DNA of 5,212 nt from Phascolarctobacterium sp. GTDB lineage: Bacteria > Bacillota > Negativicutes > Acidaminococcales > Acidaminococcaceae. Location of the stretch: assembly GCA_019417125.1 (NCBI GenBank), contig DXVZ01000031.1, forward strand, positions 9,812-15,023. The letters are read 5' to 3'. Position numbers and translations under genes: made by a program. Position 1 is the stretch's first letter, and each line of letters opens with the position of its first letter. The notes below the pieces were generated by a model. It had not been told where the DNA came from and searched no databases. It saw only the letters and a list, made by a program, of their open reading frames with translations. Below, in pieces: positions 1 through 5,212 of this stretch.

Positions 1-1265
1 CTGTTCAATGCTTCGGCGTTAGAATCAAGCGCCATTGCCAGCGCGTCCGACATATTCAGCCCATTATACTTTTTAAAGGCTGGTTCTTCAAACGGCATAC
101 CCAGCACAATATCGCCAGGCATATTTTTTATCTGTAAAAACTGTACAACCTTGTTGCGGATGCCATCTTGGTGCAGCTGCGTCTGCGCGTGCATATCCGT
201 CGTACCGACGGCAGGCACAGGCGTGCGCCCATAATAAACCACATCGCCGTTGCGATTGTGCTTTTTGCCAAGCGATTCGGCAAGCAGCTGCACATACCAT
301 TGCCCCAGCGAACCCAGCCGCTCGCCGTAACCCATAAATACTTCAATATGGCAGCCGTATTTAGCAGCGGCAAGATATTTCAGCGCCGCATTCATAAGCG
401 CCGGGTTAGCGTAAATATCTTCCTTGCGGCAGGCGGCTTCCATTTCCGCGGCGCCGCCCAACAGGCTTTCCACGTCCATGCCGATAGCGGCAGCCGTTAC
501 TAGCCCCGGGTCAGTCAGCACGCTGAAACGCCCGCCGATGCCGTTTTTAATGTCAAAGCAGCGCCAGCCGTGTTTCTGCGCCAGCGCGAACAGCGGCGAA
601 CCTGCTTCTGGATTGCGGTCGGTAACTGCTGTAACTTCGGTATCGAACATAACGCTTTTGTTGCACGCCTCATAAAAATAAATAAACGAAGCCAGAGTTT
701 CTAACGTAGAGCCGGATTTAGAAATCGGCACCAGCATTACTTTAAAGCGTTTTTTCTTCGGCCAGGCGTGTACCGACCAGTAACGCAGTTCGTTCATAAT
801 TTCTTCGCATTGTCCGGCGTCCAAATTATTACCCGAGAAATAAATACGCGGATAACCGTTGCGGCGTTTTTCGCCCATCGAGTTCCAGCTCGGTCCGGCG
901 CCGATATCGAACAGCACTTTGTTGCCCAAGTACGAGCCGCCAACACCGAGGAACACAACCGCATCGACATTAGTGCGCAGGTAATCGCCAAAATCTTTCA
1001 GTTTTTGCAGCGATACCGGCGTATTTGGATTGCCGTTTTTAATCTCAGGCAAGCGCGTAAAATATACGGGTTCCGGCGCGCCGTCTTTAGAAAGATGATG
1101 GTACGCTGTACCACTGGTACGCATTTCATCAACGGCAGCAGCGGCACTGCGCATAGCGCCGCCCAAGTCCAGTAAATCCTGCTGCTGAATACGTCCTTCT
1201 CCCAACATATTTGTATAATCAAAAACAAAACCGCTGTTTAAAGCCAGCTTATTTGCAATTTTCAC
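1..1265 (-). CDS. pgi: Glucose-6-phosphate isomerase, 3' end cut by the window edge
   Basis: Cytoplasmic enzyme of glycolysis and gluconeogenesis that interconverts glucose-6-phosphate and fructose-6-phosphate. The frame is open from the left edge to a GTG at 1265-1263 and gives 421 residues. What is seen: a phosphosugar-binding glycine loop LGVGGSYLG near residues 105-114; the SIS-type phosphate-binding motif ISKSGSTLE near 180-188; GGRFSVL with the family Arg at 246; AESLGK with the catalytic Glu at 330; and TTDMHAQTQ with the catalytic His at 359. The C-terminal Lys that opens the sugar ring in this family should lie past the left edge; I estimate 70-100 residues are missing. Start choice: the frame is closed upstream by a stop at 1308-1310, and GTG 1265 is the first ordinary start after it. 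The next ATG (1208) has no ribosome site and would remove the FDYTN segment that resembles the N-terminus of Bacillus Pgi. The gene follows the DUF4127 gene by 20 nt, so the two are probably cotranscribed. Family assignment is secure; the exact start is likely. Confidence 0.95.
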   Translation of the reverse strand, partial: MKIANKLALNSGFVFDYTNMLGEGRIQQQDLLDLGGAMRSAAAAVDEMRTSGTAYHHLSKDGAPEPVYFTRLPEIKNGNPNTPVSLQKLKDFGDYLRTNVDAVVFLGVGGSYLGNKVLFDIGAGPSWNSMGEKRRNGYPRIYFSGNNLDAGQCEEIMNELRYWSVHAWPKKKRFKVMLVPISKSGSTLETLASFIYFYEACNKSVMFDTEVTAVTDRNPEAGSPLFALAQKHGWRCFDIKNGIGGRFSVLTDPGLVTAAAIGMDVESLLGGAAEMEAACRKEDIYANPALMNAALKYLAAAKYGCHIEVFMGYGERLGSLGQWYVQLLAESLGKKHNRNGDVVYYGRTPVPAVGTTDMHAQTQLHQDGIRNKVVQFLQIKNMPGDIVLGMPFEEPAFKKYNGLNMSDALAMALDSNAEALN

Positions 1266-1268
1266 AAA

Positions 1269-1274
1269 CTCACC
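1269..1274 (-). promoter_or_regulatory. Ribosome binding site supporting the GTG start of pgi
   Basis: Read on the minus strand this is GGTGAG, which matches the 3' part of the AGGAGGTGA anti-16S complement. It ends 3 nt before the GTG at 1265. The spacing suits this part of the motif. It lies in the 20-nt gap after the DUF4127 stop codon. The match is modest, but no comparable site precedes the ATG at 1208. Confidence 0.5.
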
Positions 1275-1285
1275 ATCCGTACAAA

Positions 1286-2851
1286 TTATTTTTGTGCTAC
1301 GCGCACTTCAAACATACGCTGCCAAGGCAGATTAAACTTGTATTCATCGACGGTCTTTTCCGTCATCAGCGGTGCGGCAACGTTCTTTATCTCTTTGGTA
1401 ATCAAATTTTCGGCAGCAACAAGCTGTTCGCTGTTTAAACCGCTGTTGGGCCAGTGGTTAGGCCAGATAAGCTCTGCCGAAACTTTCATGCGCACGTTGG
1501 CCTGGTAAGCCCAATCGTCCAGGTAACGGATATTAAGCAGATTGTCCTTGCCTGCTTCCGTCATACGCGGCGCTAAAAGCCCCTGCGCCAGCGCAAAACC
1601 GATTGTATTGCCGGCAGTATTCCAGCCGCCGTAAGCCGCCACGCGGTACGCTTTGCCGCTGTTAAAAAGTTCTTTTACCAGTGCATTATCAGCACCGTTG
1701 CCATAAGCAATATCAGCAACAGCTACAGGTTTATTTTGATTTATATAATAAGCCAGCTTCTCCATAAAGCGTTCCTGCTGCTTTGTAACTTCGCCATTGT
1801 TAACTAGATTAGAAGCTTCAAGCGTTACGCCGCCTGCCGGAGTGTTGACCAACAGTACCATATCCGCGCGGTGCAAGTATTTGGTAGGCCATCCGCCAAC
1901 GGCGTGAATATGTTCGTTAACGCTGATATGCACCGGGTCATCCTCATAAGAAGGGATGGTATCTTTGCCTTTACCGTCGCCGTAAACCGCGTAAACCATC
2001 GGAATATCATAATTCAAACGGTTGGCAGCCCTGTTTAACAGCACCATACCAAGCTGGTCAGCGCCGGCAAAAAAGCGGATGCGTTCTTTCGGCAGTTCAC
2101 TGACTAAAATGCCCATTTTGCGCGCTTCTTTATGCGCCTGCGAAAACTGTGCCGTATCGTCGCGGCCAATCAGCATATAGTCAAAATCGCCGCTTTCCAC
2201 GCCATGCAGCAGAAGTTCGGTCATTTCAATGTTAAGCGCGCGGCGCTTCATATTATCGGCTCGTACTTCCGGTGGAATATCCTTTAACAGCTGCTTCAAT
2301 TTTTTGCGCTCGCGGCGGGTAATCTCTTTTAAATCCTCACGGTCCTCCAGTTCGCCCAGCTGAAAAATCCTGCTGCCCCACTCCGCATAATACGGCGGTT
2401 CTACAGGTGCGGCACTCGCGCGCGGAGAGCGCATAATCGTCGCAAAAACATATACCAGCGGGTCGCCGCCCAAATCCTTTAAATTAACAAGGCGTTCGGC
2501 GCGCTCCTTTAACACTTCGCGGTCAATATGGTGCGTGCGTGAATCAACAAGCCCTCCGTACAGCATTGCATCCGAAGAAACTATCACCGCATTTGCCAAT
2601 GGAGCGCGTTCCGCCAGCCATTCGTACAGCTTATCCGGATCACCGCTGTGATTGTTGGAAGCAAGGTATTCTTCCGGCGGCGTTTCAACGTTCCACCCGG
2701 CCGCAGCCATGCTGTTAACCGAATATTCCAGGCACACCGGCCTGTTATCCAGCGGTACAAACAAAATCGTTCCTCTGCCAGCTGCATCGGCTGTATTAAA
2801 AAGCGCCGCACAAACCATGCAGCACATAAACGCAAATATCTTTTTTAACAT
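1286..2851 (-). CDS. Exported DUF4127 family protein of unknown function
   Basis: A 521-residue protein that I recognise as DUF4127; no reaction is established for this family to my knowledge. Residues 1-23 form a Sec signal peptide: MLKK, then a hydrophobic core FAFMCCMVCAALF, then a plausible cleavage site ADA|A. No good lipobox surrounds the cysteines, so a soluble exported or membrane-tethered protein is more likely than a lipoprotein. Family-like conserved segments are ILFVPLDNRPV (29-39), SSDAMLYGGLVDSR (92-105), GRDDTAQ (229-235), AGADQLG (262-268), DIAYGNGAD (380-388) and YGGWNTAGNTIG (407-418). The acidic motifs recur like an active or ligand-binding site, but that is inference. A highly charged helix-like stretch spans about 165-200. 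Length is normal for the family. Start choice: ATG 2851 sits 8 nt after AAAGGA; a TTG at 2857 in the same frame would lie only 2 nt from it. The gene is first in a unit with pgi, starting just after the importer's terminator. Confidence 0.85.
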   Translation of the reverse strand: MLKKIFAFMCCMVCAALFNTADAAGRGTILFVPLDNRPVCLEYSVNSMAAAGWNVETPPEEYLASNNHSGDPDKLYEWLAERAPLANAVIVSSDAMLYGGLVDSRTHHIDREVLKERAERLVNLKDLGGDPLVYVFATIMRSPRASAAPVEPPYYAEWGSRIFQLGELEDREDLKEITRRERKKLKQLLKDIPPEVRADNMKRRALNIEMTELLLHGVESGDFDYMLIGRDDTAQFSQAHKEARKMGILVSELPKERIRFFAGADQLGMVLLNRAANRLNYDIPMVYAVYGDGKGKDTIPSYEDDPVHISVNEHIHAVGGWPTKYLHRADMVLLVNTPAGGVTLEASNLVNNGEVTKQQERFMEKLAYYINQNKPVAVADIAYGNGADNALVKELFNSGKAYRVAAYGGWNTAGNTIGFALAQGLLAPRMTEAGKDNLLNIRYLDDWAYQANVRMKVSAELIWPNHWPNSGLNSEQLVAAENLITKEIKNVAAPLMTEKTVDEYKFNLPWQRMFEVRVAQK

Positions 2852-2859
2852 GGGCAAAA

Positions 2860-2865
2860 TCCTTT
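2860..2865 (-). promoter_or_regulatory. Ribosome binding site that sets the DUF4127 start
   Basis: AAAGGA on the minus strand ends 8 nt before the ATG at 2851-2849. Its distance to the in-frame TTG at 2857 is only 2 nt, which is too short, so the ATG start is preferred and the protein begins MLKK. Confidence 0.7.
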
Positions 2866-2868
2866 CGG

Positions 2869-2896
2869 CTTATATATAAAAATCTCCTGCTGTAAA
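2869..2896 (-). promoter_or_regulatory. Possible sigma-70 type promoter for the DUF4127-pgi unit
   Basis: On the minus strand TTTACA (2896-2891, five of six matches to TTGACA) is followed after 16 nt by TATAAG (2874-2869, five of six matches to TATAAT). The -35 box lies inside the terminator hairpin of the upstream importer unit, and the -10 box lies in its AT-rich tail. Transcription would start only about 15 nt before the ATG, giving a very short leader that still contains the ribosome site. The AT-rich tail makes chance matches easy, so this is tentative. Confidence 0.35.
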
Positions 2897-2913
2897 GTTC
2901 TACAAGCAGGAGA
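2878..2913 (-). terminator. Rho-independent terminator of the amino acid importer unit
   Basis: Arms 2883-2890 and 2906-2913 pair over 8 bp (TCTCCTGC with GCAGGAGA). The pairing continues for 4 more bp (2891-2894 with 2901-2904) past a single bulged A at 2905, leaving a 6-nt loop. On the minus strand the stem is followed by five T residues (2882-2878) and an AT-rich run. On the plus strand no T-run follows, so it acts for the minus-strand genes. It starts about 16 nt after the ATPase stop codon. Confidence 0.85.
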
Positions 2914-2929
2914 AAAATCCTTTAAATTT

Positions 2930-3685
2930 TTACTGTTTGCCTAAATTAAAGCGGCTTAAAAAGTCTTTGGTGCGCTGGTTTTTAGGCGCCGAGAAAATCT
3001 CTTCCGGACTGCTTTCTTCTGCGATAACGCCCTGGTCTATAAAAACTACCCTGGATGATACATCGCGCGCAAAAGCCATCTCGTGCGTTACAATAACCAT
3101 CGTCAGCCCTTCGTCGGCAAGCTCTTTCATAACGGCTAAAACTTCGCCTACCATTTCCGGGTCGAGCGCTGAGGTAGGTTCGTCCATCAGCAAAACTTCC
3201 GGTTCCAACGCCAACGCACGGGCAATGGCAACACGCTGCTTCTGCCCGCCCGAAAGCTGATGAGGCTTAGCGTTAATATAGCTTGCCATACCAACATGCT
3301 CAAGATATTTCATCGCCGTGCTGCGTGACGTTTCCTTATCCTTGCCAAGCACCTTTACCTGGCCAACCATGCAGTTTTCCAGCACCGACATATTATTAAA
3401 CAGGTTGAACTGCTGAAACACCATGCCGACTTTAGTACGGTACAATGCCAGATTTTTAAAGCTTTCCAAAACATTTTTGCCGCGGTAGGCAATTACGCCG
3501 CCGCTCGGCTGTTCTAAAAAGTTTACACACCTAATAAGCGTAGATTTACCGCTGCCGGAAGGACCGATAATACAAACCACATCGCCTTTTCTTACATCAA
3601 AACTGATGCCTTTTAAAATTTCACGTTCGCCGAACTGTTTTTTCAAATTCTGAACGGACAGCAGCAATTCTTTTTCTTCTGCCAT
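2930..3685 (-). CDS. Polar amino acid ABC transporter ATP-binding protein (GlnQ/HisP type)
   Basis: A 251-residue cytoplasmic ATPase that powers uptake through the permease encoded just upstream. All nucleotide-binding motifs are intact: Walker A GPSGSGKST (41-49), Q-loop Gln near 91-92 in VFQQFNLF, signature LSGGQKQR (144-151), Walker B VLLMDE (164-169) with catalytic Glu169, D-loop SALD (172-175) and the switch His201 in VTHEMAFA. The pattern FQQFNLF, SALDPE and THEM is typical of the polar amino acid uptake subfamily, and the length is usual for it. The ATG lies 5 nt after the permease stop, and the ribosome site (AAAGGGCGG) is inside the last permease codons, so translation may be coupled. 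A terminator follows, making this the last gene of the importer unit. The transported amino acid cannot be read from this subunit. Confidence 0.96.
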   Translation of the reverse strand: MAEEKELLLSVQNLKKQFGEREILKGISFDVRKGDVVCIIGPSGSGKSTLIRCVNFLEQPSGGVIAYRGKNVLESFKNLALYRTKVGMVFQQFNLFNNMSVLENCMVGQVKVLGKDKETSRSTAMKYLEHVGMASYINAKPHQLSGGQKQRVAIARALALEPEVLLMDEPTSALDPEMVGEVLAVMKELADEGLTMVIVTHEMAFARDVSSRVVFIDQGVIAEESSPEEIFSAPKNQRTKDFLSRFNLGKQ

Positions 3686-3690
3686 TTTTG

Positions 3691-4485
3691 TTACCGCCCT
3701 TTCTTGTTAGTTACCTGAAAATGTCCGCATGGGTCCGCCATTGGATCATATTCAACCAGCTGATAATCCTTCGGTCCGTCCATTTTGCTTTCCATCCAGC
3801 GCAAAATGCGCGAAGCTGTAAAAGTCATTATAAAATAGATAACGCAGGTAATAAAGAAAATTTCAAAATACCTATAATATACGCCTGCCGCCGATTTGGA
3901 AGCAAAATAAAGCTCGGTAACAGAAATTACATTCAATACGGAAGTATCTTTAATGTTAATAATAAGGTTGTTGCCAATCTGCGGCATAATATTGCGCAGC
4001 GCCTGCGGCAATACAACATAGCGCATTGTCTGAAAATGGTCCATACCGATAGCAACAGCCGCCTCACGCTGGCCTTCGTCAATGGATTCAATGCCGCCGC
4101 GCACGGTTTCTGCCATATACGCGCCAGTATTAATAGAAACAACAAGAAAACCGGCAAACATTGCCGACATATCAATATCAAACAGGCTCATCGCGCCATA
4201 GTATACAACCATTGCCTGTACTATCATTGGTGTACCGCGAAAAATTTCTACATAAGAAGTTAAAACCGCTTTTAAACCCCTAACAAACGTCTGCTTTAAA
4301 TAGCTTCCGTTGGGATCTTCCGGTATAGTTTGGCAAATGCCGACAGCAAGGCCGATAATGCAGCCAATAAAAGTACCAACAAGTGCCAGAAGCAGGGTTA
4401 CGCCTGCGCCCTGCAGGAGCGTGTCGCTGTACTCATGCAGCAAAAATACTACCCACGAAAAAAAGGAATCGGGCATGTTAGCCAT
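3691..4485 (-). CDS. Polar amino acid ABC transporter permease (HisM/GlnP type)
   Basis: A 264-residue inner membrane subunit that forms the channel and couples to the ATPase encoded next. Hydrophobic segments lie near residues 27-51, 78-99, 108-126, 175-195 and 206-225, in keeping with the five-helix topology of this family. RGTPMIVQ (83-90) is a typical element of amino acid permeases. The EAA loop that docks on the ATPase is clear: EAAVAIGM starting at 141 and ending in VLPQA at about 162. After the last helix comes a hydrophilic tail of about 35 residues, somewhat longer than in the shortest family members. Start choice: ATG 4485 has AGGTGG 7 nt upstream; an earlier in-frame ATG at 4503 has no ribosome site and would add only MLGGKI, encoded over the ribosome site itself. 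The gene sits about 98 nt after the binding-protein gene and 5 nt before the ATPase gene. Confidence 0.95.
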   Translation of the reverse strand: MANMPDSFFSWVVFLLHEYSDTLLQGAGVTLLLALVGTFIGCIIGLAVGICQTIPEDPNGSYLKQTFVRGLKAVLTSYVEIFRGTPMIVQAMVVYYGAMSLFDIDMSAMFAGFLVVSINTGAYMAETVRGGIESIDEGQREAAVAIGMDHFQTMRYVVLPQALRNIMPQIGNNLIINIKDTSVLNVISVTELYFASKSAAGVYYRYFEIFFITCVIYFIMTFTASRILRWMESKMDGPKDYQLVEYDPMADPCGHFQVTNKKGR

Positions 4486-4492
4486 AATTTTA

Positions 4493-4498
4493 CCACCT
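4493..4498 (-). promoter_or_regulatory. Ribosome binding site that sets the permease start
   Basis: AGGTGG on the minus strand lies 7 nt before the ATG at 4485-4483. Using the ATG at 4503 would place this site inside the coding sequence and leave that start without one. The protein should therefore begin MANMPDSFF. Confidence 0.7.
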
Positions 4499-4533
4499 AA
4501 CATTCAACTTTTATGTTACTAAAGTAAATACGG

Positions 4534-4564
4534 AAATAAGGGGACGGCATGCAGCCGGCCCCTT
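4534..4564 (-). terminator. Intercistronic hairpin, partial terminator or mRNA stabiliser
   Basis: Arms 4538-4543 and 4559-4564 (AAGGGG with CCCCTT) and inner arms 4545-4548 and 4554-4557 (CGGC with GCCG) form a 10-bp stem with one A-G mismatch and a 5-nt loop. On the minus strand it is followed by ATTTCCG, so the T-run is short and broken. It begins about 20 nt after the binding-protein stop. A weak terminator or a 3'-end stabiliser here would give more binding protein than permease and ATPase, as is known for many ABC importers. That function is inferred; the hairpin itself is seen. Confidence 0.6.
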
Positions 4565-4583
4565 TAAAACAAAACTTAAGGTA

Positions 4584-5212
4584 TTATTTTGCCAACGGTT
4601 GTTTCTGGATAGCTTCATCCATCATTTTGTCAAAGTCAGCAGGAGTCATTTTTTCAAGTACGGCGTCCATTGCGTCTTTCAGCTCTTTATTGCCTTTTTT
4701 AATGGCGATGCCAATTTCAACATCTTCCTGGGAAGTTTTAAAACCTTTATCTTCAGGGAATTGAAGAACCGTCAGTTCGGGGTTTGCAAAAGCAGCGGCT
4801 TTAGCAGTCGGGATATCGGTTACGATAAGATTGCATTTGCCGGAGGTTAAAGCAACAATCATGCCCGGTACATTATCGATAGCAGGCAGTTTGTTAACTT
4901 CAGGCACCTGGTCAATCTGGTCATACCAAATGGTGTTCAACTGGCTGGTAGCAGTTGCGCCGCGCAATTCTTCAACACTGGTTGCCTGTGCCTGCGGGGT
5001 GTCTTTTCTTACCAGTGCAACAACGTTTGCATAGTAGTAAGGTTTGGTAAAGTCAACAGACTGTTTACGTTCGGAGGTAATGGACATACCTGCGATTGCA
5101 GCGTCAATTTTGCCGCTTACAACTGCCGGAGCCAAGCCGTCCCATTCAATTTTCTGAATTTCGAGCTCTGCGCCCATGGAATCAGCCAGCTTTTTAGCCA
5201 TCATTACGTCAT
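4584..5212 (-). CDS. Polar amino acid ABC transporter substrate-binding protein (family 3), 5' end cut by the window edge
   Basis: Extracytoplasmic receptor that captures an amino acid and delivers it to the permease. The frame is open to the right edge; 208 residues are visible, so the signal peptide and first part of lobe 1 are missing. An ATG at 5204 lies in mid-domain and is not the real start. The segment DVMMAKKLADSMGAELEIQ is the usual core of lobe 1. It is followed by SGKIDAAIAGMSITSERKQ, where the Arg of SERK normally holds the ligand carboxylate, then VDFTKPYYY, the hinge. Lobe 2 shows LRGATATSQLNTIWYD in place of the more common G-x-x-x-G-T ligand loop, and NLIVTDIPTA, whose Asp normally binds the ligand amino group. 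The C-terminus ends normally in KQPLAK. It is the first visible gene of the importer unit. The specificity (for example glutamine, arginine or another polar amino acid) cannot be decided from sequence alone. Confidence 0.94.
   Translation of the reverse strand, partial: DVMMAKKLADSMGAELEIQKIEWDGLAPAVVSGKIDAAIAGMSITSERKQSVDFTKPYYYANVVALVRKDTPQAQATSVEELRGATATSQLNTIWYDQIDQVPEVNKLPAIDNVPGMIVALTSGKCNLIVTDIPTAKAAAFANPELTVLQFPEDKGFKTSQEDVEIGIAIKKGNKELKDAMDAVLEKMTPADFDKMMDEAIQKQPLAK

Noticed and set aside
168..1175. Plus-strand open frames of 111 and 135 codons opposite pgi
   Set aside because: The minus-strand frame is clearly glucose-6-phosphate isomerase with all visible catalytic motifs; the plus-strand products have a composition typical of shadows.
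1206..1208. ATG at 1208 as the start of pgi
   Set aside because: No ribosome site precedes it, and the 19 residues upstream in frame include the FDYTN segment that resembles the N-terminus of known Pgi proteins.
2823..2837. Lipoprotein signal in the DUF4127 N-terminus, because of three cysteines in the hydrophobic core
   Set aside because: None of the cysteines is preceded by a proper lipobox (small residue at -1 with Leu-like at -3), and an Ala-x-Ala site follows the core.
2855..2857. TTG at 2857 as the start of the DUF4127 gene
   Set aside because: It is only 2 nt from the ribosome site, while the ATG at 2851 is 8 nt from it and gives a normal signal peptide beginning MLKK.
3688..4263. 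A 191-codon plus-strand open frame opposite the permease gene
   Set aside because: It lies wholly within a well-supported permease gene on the other strand, has no recognisable domain and no ribosome site that I can see; it is an antisense shadow.
5202..5204. ATG at 5204 as the start of the binding-protein gene
   Set aside because: The frame stays open to the window edge and the residues before it (Asp-Val) continue the conserved lobe 1 motif, so the real start and signal peptide are outside the window.

Overview
All five genes lie on the minus strand, so the window reads from right to left as substrate-binding protein -> permease -> ATPase -> terminator -> DUF4127 protein -> glucose-6-phosphate isomerase. 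The first and last genes in that order are cut by the window edges. Base composition is near balanced by eye. The substrate-binding protein has no permease fused to it, the genes have purine-rich Shine-Dalgarno sites, and the DUF4127 protein has a short Sec-type signal peptide. I infer a Firmicute, possibly a gut member of the Negativicutes or Clostridia. That placement rests on family resemblance only and is not firm.

Right part (2930-5212): a polar amino acid ABC importer made of a family 3 solute-binding protein (5' end off the window), a HisM/GlnP-type permease and a GlnQ-type ATPase. The permease and ATPase genes are 5 nt apart. The binding-protein gene is separated from the permease by about 98 nt containing a GC-rich hairpin. 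Such a hairpin could lower expression of the membrane parts relative to the binding protein. A strong rho-independent terminator follows the ATPase.

Left part (1-2851): a second transcription unit that seems to start at, or inside, that terminator. It encodes an exported DUF4127 protein of unknown function. Twenty nt after its stop comes a GTG-started glucose-6-phosphate isomerase gene (pgi) that runs off the left edge with its C-terminus missing. The isomerase has its sugar-phosphate-binding, Arg, Glu and His motifs; the C-terminal Lys would lie outside the window.

The importer brings an amino acid, probably polar, into the cell. The isomerase interconverts glucose-6-phosphate and fructose-6-phosphate. 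What DUF4127 does, and why it precedes pgi, is the one real unknown here. I see no RNA genes, mobile elements, CRISPR arrays, repeats or riboswitches, and no clear sign of a wholly new system. No gene-free stretch exceeds 300 bases.
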